From Nematostella vectensis (lineage: Eukaryota; Cnidaria; Anthozoa; Actiniaria; Edwardsiidae), in contig NC_064045.1 in the NCBI RefSeq assembly GCF_932526225.1, forward strand, positions 1,405,001-1,427,500: DNA of 22,500 nucleotides. The letters run 5' to 3'. Under the pieces are notes generated by a model, which saw only the letters and a program-made list of their open reading frames with translations, searched no databases and was not told the DNA's origin. Positions 1-9,261 of the stretch are shown here, piece by piece. The position numbers were made by a program, and so were the translations under genes. The stretch's first letter is position 1. Each line of letters begins with the position of its first letter.

Positions 1-1
1 G

Positions 2-169
2 TGGCGTAACCAATCTGTTGTAGACGAAAACCAACGACTACAACGCCAACAGCAAAAACGCTTAACATTTTTTAATGAAAATAATATTAATGATAACATG
101 ATTCATGATTACGACTTTTTGGAGGTTTGTCGTAAGTTGAGCGACGTTTTGTTCGTGGTCGTATTGTGA
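2..169 (+). pseudogene. N-terminal fragment of Helitron-like protein (open at window edge)
   Basis: An open frame enters from the left edge of the window and stops at TGA 167-169. It reads as a Gln-rich stretch (ENQRLQRQQQKRL), an Asn-rich stretch, then DYDFLEVCRKLSDV. In another frame the end of this segment would give a CDRC pair, and the same CDRC-coding 31-bp sequence recurs at 385-415. I recognise no family from this piece alone. It is assigned to the Helitron-like relic because it lies directly upstream, on the same strand, in a series of decayed blocks that becomes recognisable at about 1 kb. It could instead be an unrelated fragment. Confidence 0.35.
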
Positions 170-415
170 CCGTTGTAAACTGTGTAGATGGATAACTGCT
201 CCCATTGCAATTTAACCTCTAATAACACGCTGCCTTGCTGTGGCCGACGTGTCAATGAGCGGTGCATAGAAAAATTTTGGTTTAGGTTACCGCCTACAGT
301 ACCATATCATTGTCTATACTGTAGAGCCAGAATAAAACCGTATAATGCTGATGAACCGTTTATGTTGGCTAGTAGAGGGTTAGAGTTCGTGGTCGTATTG
401 TGACCGTTGCAAACT
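151..415 (+). repeat. 31-bp direct repeat flanking the RING-like ORF
   Basis: Positions 151-181 and 385-415 carry the same 31-bp sequence with one mismatch. They start 234 bp apart and bracket the 71-codon RING-like frame. Both copies can encode a YCDRCK motif in one frame. Confidence 0.85.
188..403 (+). pseudogene. RING-like zinc-binding fragment (71 codons)
   Basis: The frame from ATG 188 to TGA 401-403 encodes a small Cys-rich protein. Visible pairs are CSHC near residue 4, CCGRRVNERC around residues 18-27, and HCLYC around residues 41-45. This spacing resembles a degenerate cross-brace RING or PHD-like finger. The last residues (EFVVVL) come from one copy of a 31-bp direct repeat, and a frameshift there would continue into another CxxC (CDRC), so the present stop is probably secondary. 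It is probably the zinc-finger N-terminus of the Helitron-like protein downstream. A stand-alone RING-like gene captured by the element is the alternative. The Cys pattern is seen directly; the role is inferred. Confidence 0.4.
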
Positions 416-419
416 CTTG

Positions 420-870
420 GCTAAGAATACCATGTTGCCTAGTTTTTAAAGGTGCAACGTACCTAACTTAATCAAACCGGAAAAATGCAATTTCTACTAA
501 AGATCGCTACATAGTTCCGACAGTCGACAAGATTCCTATTTGTTAACAAAATTTGACAAAATGAAAAATCCAAATTTTGCGGCCATTTGACCTCCATACA
601 TATACTGGAGACTACAAGAGACACCAGCACGGCTACCACAGAAAAAAATGGTCTCTTGGAGTCTTGACAATGTGTTAGAGAAAATAGAAAGAATGGACGA
701 TTGGCAAGCAAGTTTCGTTGCATTTTGGCATACCATTATTTAATGAGTTCAACAGAGTCTAATATAAGCTTTTTGGCGAACTGGGAGACACATATTTGAC
801 TGAAAACCGCCAGTTAAATATGTACGATTACCGCGTAAATGATGGAATAGAATGTGCAATATGATCACAC
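420..870. other. Decayed coding DNA, no assignable domain
   Basis: No continuous frame is supported here. A short plus-strand frame at 648-743 (31 codons, with LEKIERMDDWQASF) looks protein-like and lies between the zinc-finger piece and the Rep domain, so it is probably another scrap of the same protein. The minus-strand frames over 472-736 are its shadows. Confidence 0.3.
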
Positions 871-960
871 TTGTATCACTATTATTCTTGGTGCGAATGG
901 AGACTCAGTGACAATGCTAGCCGCCAAAGCTCCAAGACATCGTTCATAACTAAGGTTCTC

Positions 961-1431
961 TCCTCCATTCTAGACTACTCTTCAGAATACTATCTTTTAC
1001 AATTTGTGTATGACCGGTGGCTATTCAACACTGTGTCAGGCGCAACTTCTTTAGATACAAAAACTTTCTCTATAGAATATTGGCGTTGGCCCCATCCTTT
1101 TTTTAGTGGAAGCACTGCAACAATATGGATATCCTACCTTGTTCATCACTATAAGCCCTTTCGAGTGGACCTTCCCCATGGGCACAGTGGTTACGTCTAT
1201 CTCGAGATCTTTCTGGCAAAGGACCTACGGGACTTGCTATCCTTGAAACTCTCAACATTGTCCACATCATAGAACAAACAGTTCGTGGATCTCTTTGTGG
1301 ATCCAACACCAATCGGTGGACGGACAACGTGCTCACTTATAATAAGAAACCGATGCAATGTTGACAACTTTTTCTATCGGATCGAATTTCAAGGCAGGGG
1401 TACCGCCCACCAGCATCTTTTGGTTTGGCTT
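961..1431 (+). pseudogene. Helitron-like Rep domain, HUH part (frameshifted)
   Basis: Frame 1 reads FVYDRWLFNTVSGATS and YWRWPHPFF up to a T-run near 1098-1105. The frame then shifts and continues as EALQQYGYPTLFITISPFEW (1109-1168). After further stops, frame 1 resumes at 1375-1431 with YRIEFQGRGTAHQHLLVWL. The HQH at 1408-1416, after a basic aromatic strand, fits the metal-binding HUH box of Helitron rolling-circle replicases, and the LFITISPFEW block fits the conserved Helitron N-terminal region just before it. Such proteins nick and join single-stranded DNA during transposition. At least two shifts and several stops make this copy dead. The HUH reading rests on motif recognition only. Confidence 0.7.
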
Positions 1432-1566
1432 TAAAGTCTTTAGCAAGCAGACTAGGGGAGACATTCCTTGGTTAGATGCGGAGACTGCTTACTTAGTCAA
1501 TGACCTTCAGCCCAGCCACAAAGATCCCTTCCCATAATCCAATGAGAGAACCTCAGTTGAAACTAA

Positions 1567-1815
1567 TCAGAACGGCGAGGAAATGCTTTCCTTATACCAC
1601 CCTAAGACGCATTTTCTCGAAACATTCGAGCTTATATAAGCACAATCCTTCCGTCCCTCAAATGCAAAATGGATGTCCAAGTTTCTGATAAGAAATCTAT
1701 GGTGCTAAGGTACGTCACCTCATACGTCTCAAAATTCCATAACCAACAAACCTCAGAATCCTTGTATTCTAGACACGTTACTCCTGTCATGGCTGGCTTC
1801 CGTCATGTGTCTTAA
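1567..1815 (+). pseudogene. Helitron-like Rep domain, two-tyrosine part
   Basis: Frame 1 is open from 1567 to TAA 1813-1815 except for one stop at 1603-1605. It contains RYVTSYVSKFH, with tyrosines at codons 1711-1713 and 1723-1725. A pair of Tyr four residues apart, about 100 residues after the HUH box, is the arrangement of the Y2 catalytic site in Helitron Rep. The Lys often seen between the tyrosines is Ser here. Downstream, SRHVTPVMAGFRHV is still in frame. The spacing to the HUH box at 1408 and the shared strand support one original Rep domain. A frame overlapping 1500-1688 in another phase is a shadow. Confidence 0.65.
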
Positions 1816-1832
1816 AACTACTCGAACCAGAG

Positions 1833-2215
1833 ATGGTTGTCACTTTCTCGTCTTTTAAGCCAGCCTGGACCAACAACCCCACAAAACGTTACATTCCTCC
1901 GCGTCCAAGTAACGTTGTTGACGAAAGTGTTTTTGTAACAAAATACATTAACAGGGGCCAGGATATCCAGAACTATAGTTTGCTCCAATGGCTAAGGACG
2001 CACGACACTAACAAAAGTGTCCCCACTCCTTACTAAAGGAAAACAGCCCTTGTCGGGAATAGGTACGTGTCAGTTTTCAATCCTTGCTTCTTTTTTCAAC
2101 ACTTATTTTTGAATGTACCTTTCAAGAATGTCAGTGAACTTAGACATCCAAACCATGACAGCATTCCGGAACAGTTCAAGTATTGTGCAGCGGCCCTAGC
2201 ATTGCAACCAGACTA
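1833..2215 (+). pseudogene. Helitron-like protein, Rep-to-helicase linker
   Basis: One frame runs from 1833 and is interrupted only by TAA 2034-2036. It reads FKPAWTNNPTKRYIPPRP, then LLQWLRTHDTNKSVPTPY, the stop, then NRYVSVFNPCFFFQHLFLNV and PEQFKYCAAALALQPDY. Past about 2215 the sense moves to another frame. The segment fills the space between the Rep and helicase domains at the expected position. No catalytic motif is visible. The single stop over about 125 codons shows it decayed less than the 420-1370 part. Confidence 0.5.
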
Positions 2216-2670
2216 TGGAACGATGATGTTGCAATTGCCACTTTATTTCAAGAACAGGGCAATAAAGAGTATTTTGTAGACAATGTCTTGTCGTTTCTAC
2301 ATAGTACGAGGCAAATGTACCATCTCTGGCAAGTACAAGTTCTCCGTAATGAGGATTTCGTCAATAGGCCAACTTATAATGACTTCACGCTTAATGCCGA
2401 GCAACAAGTGTGCTGAATAAGCTGAAGTCATTTCTTGGTTTACGATCTCGCCATTATGGAACAGTTTTTGCAACTGTACAGCCACAACCCCAAGTATATT
2501 ATGATGACGAAGAAATTGACGATGACGATCCACAACCTCCACTGAGAACACCACCTATCATTTAATAGCAGGATGACAATGATCATTCATTGAATGATTG
2601 GACCAAACTGCTGTCAATCATAGGTGAGCCTGGTACTGGCAAAACGCATTGCATTAAACGTTCGAAGTAA
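2183..2670 (+). pseudogene. Helitron-like Pif1-type helicase, N-terminal part with Walker A
   Basis: Sense is carried first by the frame ending at TGA 2414-2416 (LFQEQGNKEYFVDNVLSF, then NDFTLNAEQQ, which matches the LN-x-EQ start of Pif1-like helicases). It then moves to frame 1, which reads KLKSFLGLRSRHYGTVF, an acidic stretch, two stops (2563-2568) and LLSIIGEPGTGKTHCIK. GEPGTGKT at 2623-2646 is a Walker A loop that would bind ATP. The frame ends at TAA 2668-2670, and the remaining helicase motifs do not follow. They reappear at 5198-5637, so the gene is split by inserted DNA or by a large deletion and rearrangement. Confidence 0.7.
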
Positions 2671-2672
2671 AT

Positions 2673-2964
2673 ATGAAGGAGTTAAAATCTGTGCAGGACA
2701 CCACAACACCGAGAGCATCGAAGCTAAGAGAATTCGTGGCCAGGGAAGAAATGAATAAGCTTAAAATCCTTGGAAAAAAAGCTTAACACACGTAACAAGT
2801 AAGAGTTCTCCAAGGAAGATTTAGTAGATTTTGTAGGGCTGGTTTCCGAAGAAGGAGAAATCAGTCAGGTTATGGATGACCTGTACCACCTTGGAGCTAA
2901 AATGTGGCTCTTAGGAGCACATTTCAAAGATATAGCAGAGTTTTTCAGAAACCCCTTAAATTAG
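2673..2964 (+). pseudogene. Two short unassigned coding-like fragments
   Basis: A frame at 2673-2786 encodes 37 residues with LREFVAREEMNKLKILGKK. After a phase change, 2803-2964 encodes about 53 residues with EFSKEDLVDFVGLVSEE and GAKMWLLGAHFKDIAEFFRN. Both look like real protein in composition, being amphipathic and charged. They may be one broken gene joined near 2790. I recognise no family. They lie just after the truncated helicase and before the LINE fragment, so they are either a third element or a divergent part of the helicase protein. Confidence 0.35.
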
Positions 2965-3139
2965 CAGAAATGTTTGTTTATCAAGGAATTCTTGTAAATT
3001 CTAACATTGAACAATGTTCTAACAGAACAATATAAAGGGGAATTACAAGATACTGATTTTTATCACTAAAAAAGTCATATTATGCTCTAGTGTTTATTTA
3101 CTGAATAATTATACTTTTTTCTCTAAAAAAAAACAAATA

Positions 3140-3663
3140 CAAATACAATTTCGCAACTTTAAAACTGTTAGTGACAATGATGTTCTTAAGCTCTTATCAG
3201 GCTTATCAAAATCTAAAGCCACTGGCATTGACAAAGTGTCAGGAAAGATGTTAAAAGCTGCAGCGCCAGCAATTGCTCAGTCTCTTTCTTATATCTTCAA
3301 CAGTTCTATCAAAACTTGCCATTTTCCCAATGATTGGAAGATAGCTAGGGTAATACCTCTTTTCAAGAAAGGTGAACGAAGATTACCGGAAAACTATCGT
3401 CCTATATCAATTCTACCAGTCATTAGTAAAATTATGGAGCGAATACTTTATAACCAATTATACTTTATAACCAATTATATCTGCTAAAAAATAGTTTAAT
3501 TTCTAACCACCAATTTGGCTTTCAGAGGCTTCACTCAACCATGTCAGCTCTGTTGGATTGCACAAATTCATGGTTAATTAACATGGACCGCAAAATGTTT
3601 AATCTGGTCGTTTTGCTAAGCCATATCACGTGTGGTGTTCCGCAGGGTTCAATTCATGTATAA
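3140..3663 (+). pseudogene. LINE (CR1/L2/Jockey-like) reverse transcriptase fragment
   Basis: The frame from about 3140 to 3487 reads KLLSGLSKSKATGIDKVSG, then SIKTCHFPNDWKIARVIPLF and ENYRPISILPVISKIMER. These are the N-terminal RT blocks of non-LTR retrotransposons. A 17-bp tandem duplication (3444-3477) shifts the phase. Frame 1 then continues with NHQFGFQRLHSTMSALLD and NMDRKMFNLVVLL, and jumps to ITCGVPQGS before TAA 3661-3663. The block carrying the first catalytic Asp is missing between FNLVVLL and CGVPQGS, and the YADD box and everything after it are absent. The copy is truncated at both ends and internally deleted, so it cannot be active. Confidence 0.8.
3444..3477 (+). repeat. 17-bp tandem duplication inside the LINE fragment
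   Basis: The 17 bp at 3444-3460 are repeated exactly at 3461-3477. Adding 17 bp changes the phase, and this accounts for the switch of the RT reading from one frame to the next. Confidence 0.9.
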
Positions 3664-3742
3664 AAGTAGATAGCCAACGCCCCTTGTGAAAACCAGCTAT
3701 TACTGTCAGGGTTATAGCGTTGTAAAATAAAAGCTACTAGAG

Positions 3743-4195
3743 TTGATGCAGCGAATGCTTAATGCAATGTGCATTCAAGCTCAAACTAAACGCACGCCCC
3801 ACACTAGACAATATTTAGCAGCAAGACTAGCTTATCCACAACAACGGGGAAATCAACAAGCCCAACAGCTGCAGCATGTAGAAAAGCCACCAAGAGAAGC
3901 TGCACCCCCTGCTGTTGGTGGAGTTCCTCCTGCTATTATGGATATGTTTATGGATACGCAAAGGCAACTGCAGGAGCTTAAGAGGCAAGGCCAGGAACGT
4001 CAGCAAAATATGTCAGAGGAAGAACCGGAAGACAAAAAAAGGCAGCGGCAAAAGCAAAAAAGGCAAGAGCCACCACATCAACAAGATGTCGAGGTCCAAG
4101 AGGCCCAGGTAGAGTCCCACGAGGAAAGGACCACTTGCTGGGATGGACCCGCAAATAGCCAATTTAATCCTGGGGTTGCAGCAAAAGGTGGATGA
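3743..4195 (+). CDS. Gln/Glu/Lys-rich hypothetical ORF (150 codons)
   Basis: The frame runs from ATG 3743 to the stop at 4193-4195. The N-terminal third contains RTPHTRQYLAARLAYPQQRG, the middle is Pro/Ala-rich with a PPAIMDMFMDTQRQLQELKR segment that could form a helix or coiled coil, and the C-terminal third is a run of Glu, Lys, Arg and Gln (DKKRQRQKQKRQ). No enzyme motif is visible. A second frame overlaps its end (4143-4340). The family is not recognised. It could be a Gag-like or nucleic-acid-binding protein of a mobile element, or a fragment of the Helitron-like protein's neighbour. Low-complexity composition makes chance openness possible. Confidence 0.35.
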   Translation: MMQRMLNAMCIQAQTKRTPHTRQYLAARLAYPQQRGNQQAQQLQHVEKPPREAAPPAVGGVPPAIMDMFMDTQRQLQELKRQGQERQQNMSEEEPEDKKRQRQKQKRQEPPHQQDVEVQEAQVESHEERTTCWDGPANSQFNPGVAAKGG

Positions 4196-4340
4196 CCTTA
4201 CTAGACAAAACCGACAAGACGTTAACATCGACGAACAGGACAAGAACTAGGACGCCCCTGTTGGAGCAGAAAATGGTGAGGGAGATGACGAACCTACTGA
4301 AAGACCAAGAAGAAAAAAGAAGAAGGCGAAGGCAAATTAG
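4143..4340 (+). pseudogene. Short acidic/basic ORF overlapping the previous one, one internal stop
   Basis: ATG 4143 opens a frame that encodes MDPQIANLILGLQQKVDDL, a likely amphipathic helix, followed by a polar stretch. It has an in-frame stop at 4248-4250 and then a basic tail (PRRKKKKAKAN) to the stop at 4338-4340. The bipartite acidic then Lys-rich end resembles a nuclear localisation tail. It overlaps the 3743 frame by about 50 bases. It may be the true continuation of that protein after a frameshift. Function unknown. Confidence 0.3.
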
Positions 4341-4355
4341 ACAGGCCTTATGCAC

Positions 4356-5190
4356 TTATTTCAGTTTTTGATTTATTCATTTTAAACATTATTTAGAACC
4401 TTTTCCATATATCTAGCAATTTCCAAATTTATTTTAATTATAATAAAAGAAACATAAAAGTCAAAAAATATAACATTGATTGTGAAATTACTATATCCAT
4501 CGAATAACATGGCACAATTCATGAAAGAAAGAAATATGTTTTCAATGTTTAAAATTTGAATATCATGTATATATAGAGTTATAGTGTTTTTACAATTTTT
4601 TAAAATAAAATTCAGTTTTTACAATTACAATAATACGATTATCAATAGAGATATGACTGGATAGAACTATAAAACAAATGTACATCTTATCTTAAATACA
4701 TGGTTTAACGTATCATGTGTCTGTCAAGTTAAAGTAGGACAAAGCCACCATGAGAATCACCCGTGTTCTGCCAATTAATCGAATTTTACAGACTATTAGT
4801 CAGGTGAGGGACTGTAACAACAATAGCTTTTTATGGTTTACAGATATCATAGGACAACATTGACGAAGCATTGCGGACACTACATAGCTTTTATTCTGCC
4901 AATATGCCTTACAAGATTGATAGATCAATTGTGACAGGCTTTCGTTAAGCATTTCTGTAGGGAAAGCGGTACGCGTGTATCTTTTAACGATTTTGGAAAT
5001 CTCAATACTAGCGAAAACAGAGTATAAAAGTATTCACGACTTATTTAGGGAGCGAAGCAACCCGTCTCTATTTGTATTTTCTGCTCCGATGGTATAAGAA
5101 GCAATTTGGGAGGTCTGCGGGTGGGTAAAGCACCATAATAAGCCGGAGGTCATCCGATGAAGATATCATTTCCACAGCTGAACGCATTCC
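4356..5190. other. AT-rich spacer, nothing assigned
   Basis: Stops are dense in all frames. I see no RNA gene, no clear repeat and no protein similarity here. Confidence 0.5.
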
Positions 5191-5197
5191 TTAAGCT

Positions 5198-5637
5198 ATG
5201 ATTATAACAGTATCCAAGAAAGGTGCATCAAGAATTAACGAAGCACTGGTTTCCCACCTTCTTCAAAGTAATGACTTGCTAGGTCATATCTGCATGGATG
5301 GAGGTCTTACAAAAAGTCGCATATGTACACACAAAGAGTGGCAACAAACTTCTTTTGAAGCTAACAAATAAGAGAATAGTTTATGTACATTTATGTACAT
5401 TTCTTTGCTTCAAGATACACGGCAAGACGATACTGTGTGTACGAGAATAATCACCCCTTTTTTTCTTATATTCCTGCGTACGCACTAACAATTTCTAAAG
5501 CTCAAGGACAAACTCTAGACACTTGTATCGTTTGGACGGACAGCCCATTATCTCGGGTTTGCAGGCTTTCGAGTTTATTCTTTCTAACTCCCTTAAAATA
5601 CAAGCAGCTCTCACCAGTAGCGTATAAAATGGAGTGA
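5198..5637 (+). pseudogene. Helitron-like helicase, C-terminal motifs
   Basis: The frame 5198-5371 (57 codons) reads MIITVSKKGASRINEALVSH, typical of the segment in Pif1-like helicases that precedes the last motifs. After a phase change, 5383-5637 encodes RRYCVYENNHPFFSYIPAYA followed by LTISKAQGQTLDTCIVWTD. The AYALTISKAQGQTL block corresponds to the conserved C-terminal motif of Pif1/Helitron SF1 helicases (TxxKxQGxTL). It lies on the same strand as the Walker A piece at 2623, about 2.5 kb further on, so both belong to one relic that has since been interrupted. The 10-bp tandem repeat at 5381-5400 sits at the junction of the two frames. Confidence 0.7.
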
Positions 5638-5639
5638 AA

Positions 5640-7770
5640 CATGCAAATATTCATAATGCAATCTTGTCCATGTCACAGCAGGTGTATACTGCTTTCTTGT
5701 ATCACCCAATTATTAGTTTGTAAAGCAAACACTCTCTCAAGACACTGTCCATGCTTTTTTAAAGTCGATAAAACACGCAAAAAGTGGTTTGTGGCTTGAT
5801 TTATAAGAGTCAATTAGGGTTTTTAGTACTAATAAATGGTCGGTCGACGGATAATGGTCGGCCGATCTGATATCTATTTAAGATTTTATATTTTTCCAGA
5901 AATTCTGGTATGTAACCACCAACTGGGGAATTTGGATTGACCTTACTGTCATGGCTTACTTGATCATTTAGTGGTAATGAGGTGAAGATAGCTAGTGTTA
6001 TGAAGACATGTGGTAAACATTGTGCTTTTCATAAGATTTTTTAACAAAAATATCGTTATATCGCTAAACGATATAAAGGAAATTGGAGCAGTGGAATACT
6101 GAAAATGGCTGAGTGTGAATACGGTAATAGCATTATATAAACACTGGGATTATTCAATTTGAGTGTCTGCTATTAATGTTGTATTTTGACTTGAAGTACA
6201 TAAGAGACAATTGTGAAATCGGTGAATATTCATTAAATAGAACTTGAGTTGATAAAAATGAAAACTGTATTGAGCAGCTGAATATAGCAATGTCTAGATT
6301 AACCTCTATATGTTAAAAGGTTTTGACGACGCTAATGAACCTTTGCTCAATTTATTATTTTCAGAAAATGCGAAAACACAAGTTTTGTAATGGCATTCAG
6401 AAATCTTTTTGGGGTAATCTTGCAAAGTAATCAGATAATTAATAACGTTACAATTGACATAATGATTTCAGTGAAGCACATGGTTTAAATTAATAATTCA
6501 AATATTCAAACAGTTAAAAAAACACAATGTACACAGTTGACGGGATTCTTGAGAAAAGATCATGGACAAAGGATAACTCAGCAGTGCAAAACTAAACTTA
6601 TGATATTGCATTGAAATGTTTTTACAGAAGCGATTTCTTGTAGCTTGATGAATATCACTTTTACTTCACAATGTATAAAAAAGTCCATTAATTATTAATT
6701 ATTACATAATGTTATGACTGAGATTTGTACAATAGTACTTACTTAATTGAAGTCTACAGTGTCCTGGGTCACGCTGTTGTCTTGTATCAGGAATATCTGA
6801 AGAATCAAGAAATTTACAGGTAAAAACATGCTTAGACTTAGACTAGCAGTAATGTTTGTACAAGCGTTAGTTTGGTTGACATTTTGTTGGCACATAAGGT
6901 GGCTTTCGATGCGATATATTCTAATAACTTATATGGTTTTATGGATATGTGGTTACCTAGTGCACTAATTGTTAACTATTTTCATTAGCGTTGAATATGC
7001 CATAATTTCAATCTTGTTTTTTTTTAATTGATACTCAATAATTACTTGCTGAAACTGGGGTTCATGAGATCCCTGATAAGCTTGCTGTTTTAGAAAAACT
7101 AGAGCAAATTATAATAGCACAAAGAATTGGTTGAGAAAATGTTCCAGTAATGTACCAGTTATGTCGTATTTTTTTACTTTTTTACAACCAGAGTTCACGC
7201 AGCCACGCATCTAGTTATAAGGTATTGGCACCTCTTCTCGTCCACTTTAACTTTGAAATGTATTTGTGGAGAGAATTTCAAGTCAAAGATGAATATTTTG
7301 TGTTGTTGAGCTTCTTCCATGTTATAGTAATTGTGTAGACTATTCTCTAAGCTAAGCAAAATAATTAACATTCGTGAAAAGCTTTAGAAAGCATGTTTTA
7401 CCTACGTTGTTTCTTCAACTCGATGTGTCACTTTCTGCTTGTTCTTTATTGTTTATATAAATATTTGACATTATTTCCATGTGATTGAGAATAGGTCCTG
7501 GACAAGATTAGGTGCCAATACCTAAAAACAACCCAAAAATATCACGTATTTTAGCTAAAATACAAGAGACATTGATTGATGAAAAATAATGTTTGCAAAA
7601 GCTATTCTATTTGAAAAACAGCAAAGCGCATTGACAATTGTTAACACAAACCGAGCAAATATTGCATATTAAAGTGTTACGAAATAATTGAAGTCATTTA
7701 CAAATCAACCAATTTACAAAGGTTTTACCCATACTTAATAGCACTTGAAATTCTAACCCTGAAGAAAACC
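5640..7770. other. AT-rich intergenic DNA, nothing assigned
   Basis: No frame here reads like protein. The longest, at 7150-7338, lacks family motifs and has AT-driven composition. There is a short near-duplicate at 5835-5864. No RNA gene is visible. Confidence 0.5.
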
Positions 7771-8156
7771 TTCCCTAATGAGATGAGATTTGTCCGCAAG
7801 AGACACCCCTTTCATCATTTGTAAGTTTATGTCCATCCTGACTTAACTTTTCATGGATAATAGTACCTTCATTTAAATAGTGACTTCTTAGGAGTCTTCT
7901 ATCATCTGTGGCACAAGCTTGAAGCCAAAGCAAAGCCTGAGTTCCTTGGAGTCCTTTTAAAATATCCAAAGGGTTTTAAACTCGCTCACGGTGTACGTGT
8001 AAGTCCGAAAAAATCGCTTGGGTTTTTCGAACTCTTGTTCAAAATGGCGGGAAAGTGAGTAAGAGTATATGGAGTATCCGCTGACCAAATATTCGTTTCC
8101 AGTCCTTTGCCTTTCTCCGGTTGTCAGGGGTACCGCGAGCACCACGAGCGTATTTG

Positions 8157-8222
8157 AAAAACACCGTTTAAAAAAAGCAAAAACACCGGTTAAACATAGC
8201 GAGAACACCTGGTAAACGCCTG
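8157..8222 (+). repeat. Three degenerate copies of a 22-bp repeat
   Basis: The core acacc(g/t)ggttta-like sequence begins at 8161, 8183 and 8205, giving a strict 22-bp step with substitutions. Confidence 0.6.
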
Positions 8223-8657
8223 TTAGCAGGCTTCTAGTTTTTATCACACCTTTCTACGGTGGCCAAGAGTTCTCGTCGACCCCGCCCAATTTTACCAATT
8301 TACACAGGGATCCCTAAGCAGGACCTGTTATCCGCCATTGCCATGTGAGCTATTTCCTCGGTAACTATTAGTAATTTCCTCCGGAAAGCATCCAAGAAAT
8401 ATGTAAAGGAAGATTGGTAAGTTTGTTACACAGCTTTAACAAAAATAATCCGTTCGATTTAACCGCAATAAGTCATCGAAGGGTTCGACTTTCAAATATT
8501 TTTTGGGTTTCAAGAAGTCATATAAAAATGGGCAGCTGTATGCATGGTGTGGAATACATGATACTGTACTATAAGTCTACAATATATCATCTTTTCACTC
8601 TTAATTTTTTTATTGCGTATCTGCTTTTGTTATTTTCTACTTGTCTACTTAACAATT

Positions 8658-8699
8658 ACAACATTTCCATTGAGGTGGACAACATTTCCATTGAGGTGG
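8658..8699 (+). repeat. 21-bp perfect tandem duplication
   Basis: Positions 8658-8678 and 8679-8699 are identical. The second copy forms the start of an inverted repeat with 8753-8776. Confidence 0.9.
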
Positions 8700-8776
8700 A
8701 TAGTGGCGAAATATCTACCGAGAGCTAAAGGCTGGAGCTATATATTTTTCAAGCCACTATCCGCCGAAACGGAAAT
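8658..8776. mobile_element. Foldback/MITE-like inverted repeat
   Basis: The 24 bp at 8684-8707 match the reverse complement of 8753-8776 at about 20 of 24 positions, including a perfect inner block ggatagtggc / gccactatcc. The loop is about 45 bp. The left arm is partly duplicated as a 21-bp tandem. This is the structure of a foldback or miniature inverted-repeat element. No target duplication is clear. Confidence 0.5.
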
Positions 8777-8896
8777 AATTGTTATAATTGTTTTAGTATA
8801 TAAATTGAGCTTTAGAACAATGTTCTTTTCTGAAACACTTGCAAATCGCCTGTTACACCCTCCATTTTGCTTGTTCTCAGGGCACAGAAAAATATC

Positions 8897-8912
8897 CACC
8901 TCCTAGGAGGTG
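8897..8912. repeat. 16-bp perfect palindrome
   Basis: CACCTCCTAGGAGGTG reads the same on both strands. It lies about 120 bp from the foldback element, whose arm also contains gaggtgg, so it may be an end-to-end remnant of a related element. Confidence 0.75.
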
Positions 8913-9195
8913 TACATTGCATTTTATACCGACTTTCTCAACCAATTAAAATCGCTTGTTCTTGCGAGGTTCCCGACTTTTATATACTTAAATAAGTTAT
9001 ATACATATGAAGTATCTAGATACCCAAGAGCCGGTAACGCATGCCCAAATAAAAGCAACCAATTTTTATAATTTTGTAAAAATAAGCCATATGAAGCATA
9101 TTTATCAATCCAAAAAAATGTAGCACTGTTAAGAAATTAAGGGCGATTTGGATGACAAAGAGTTTGTTATTTAGAGCAATTCGCAAAGGCTGGGC

Positions 9196-9239
9196 TGGGT
9201 GTGTGAGTGTGACGTGGGTGTGTGTGTGCTTGTGTGTTT
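9196..9239 (+). repeat. GT-rich microsatellite
   Basis: An imperfect (GT)n/(TG)n tract lies just left of the Ty3 element. Confidence 0.8.
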
Positions 9240-9261
9240 AAGTTTGCTAAAGTCCTATCAT

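Noticed and set aside
472-736. Minus-strand ORFs
   Set aside because: Shadows of decayed plus-strand coding sequence.
7775-7969. 64-aa minus-strand ORF
   Set aside because: Polar, protein-like in places, but no motif, partner or family; not enough to call.
7957-8247. 96-aa minus-strand ORF
   Set aside because: It overlaps the 22-bp repeats, shows no motif and has a composition consistent with chance openness.
8414-8906. Two overlapping plus-strand ORFs of about 100 aa
   Set aside because: They cross the tandem and inverted repeats of the foldback element and are hydrophobic by AT bias only.
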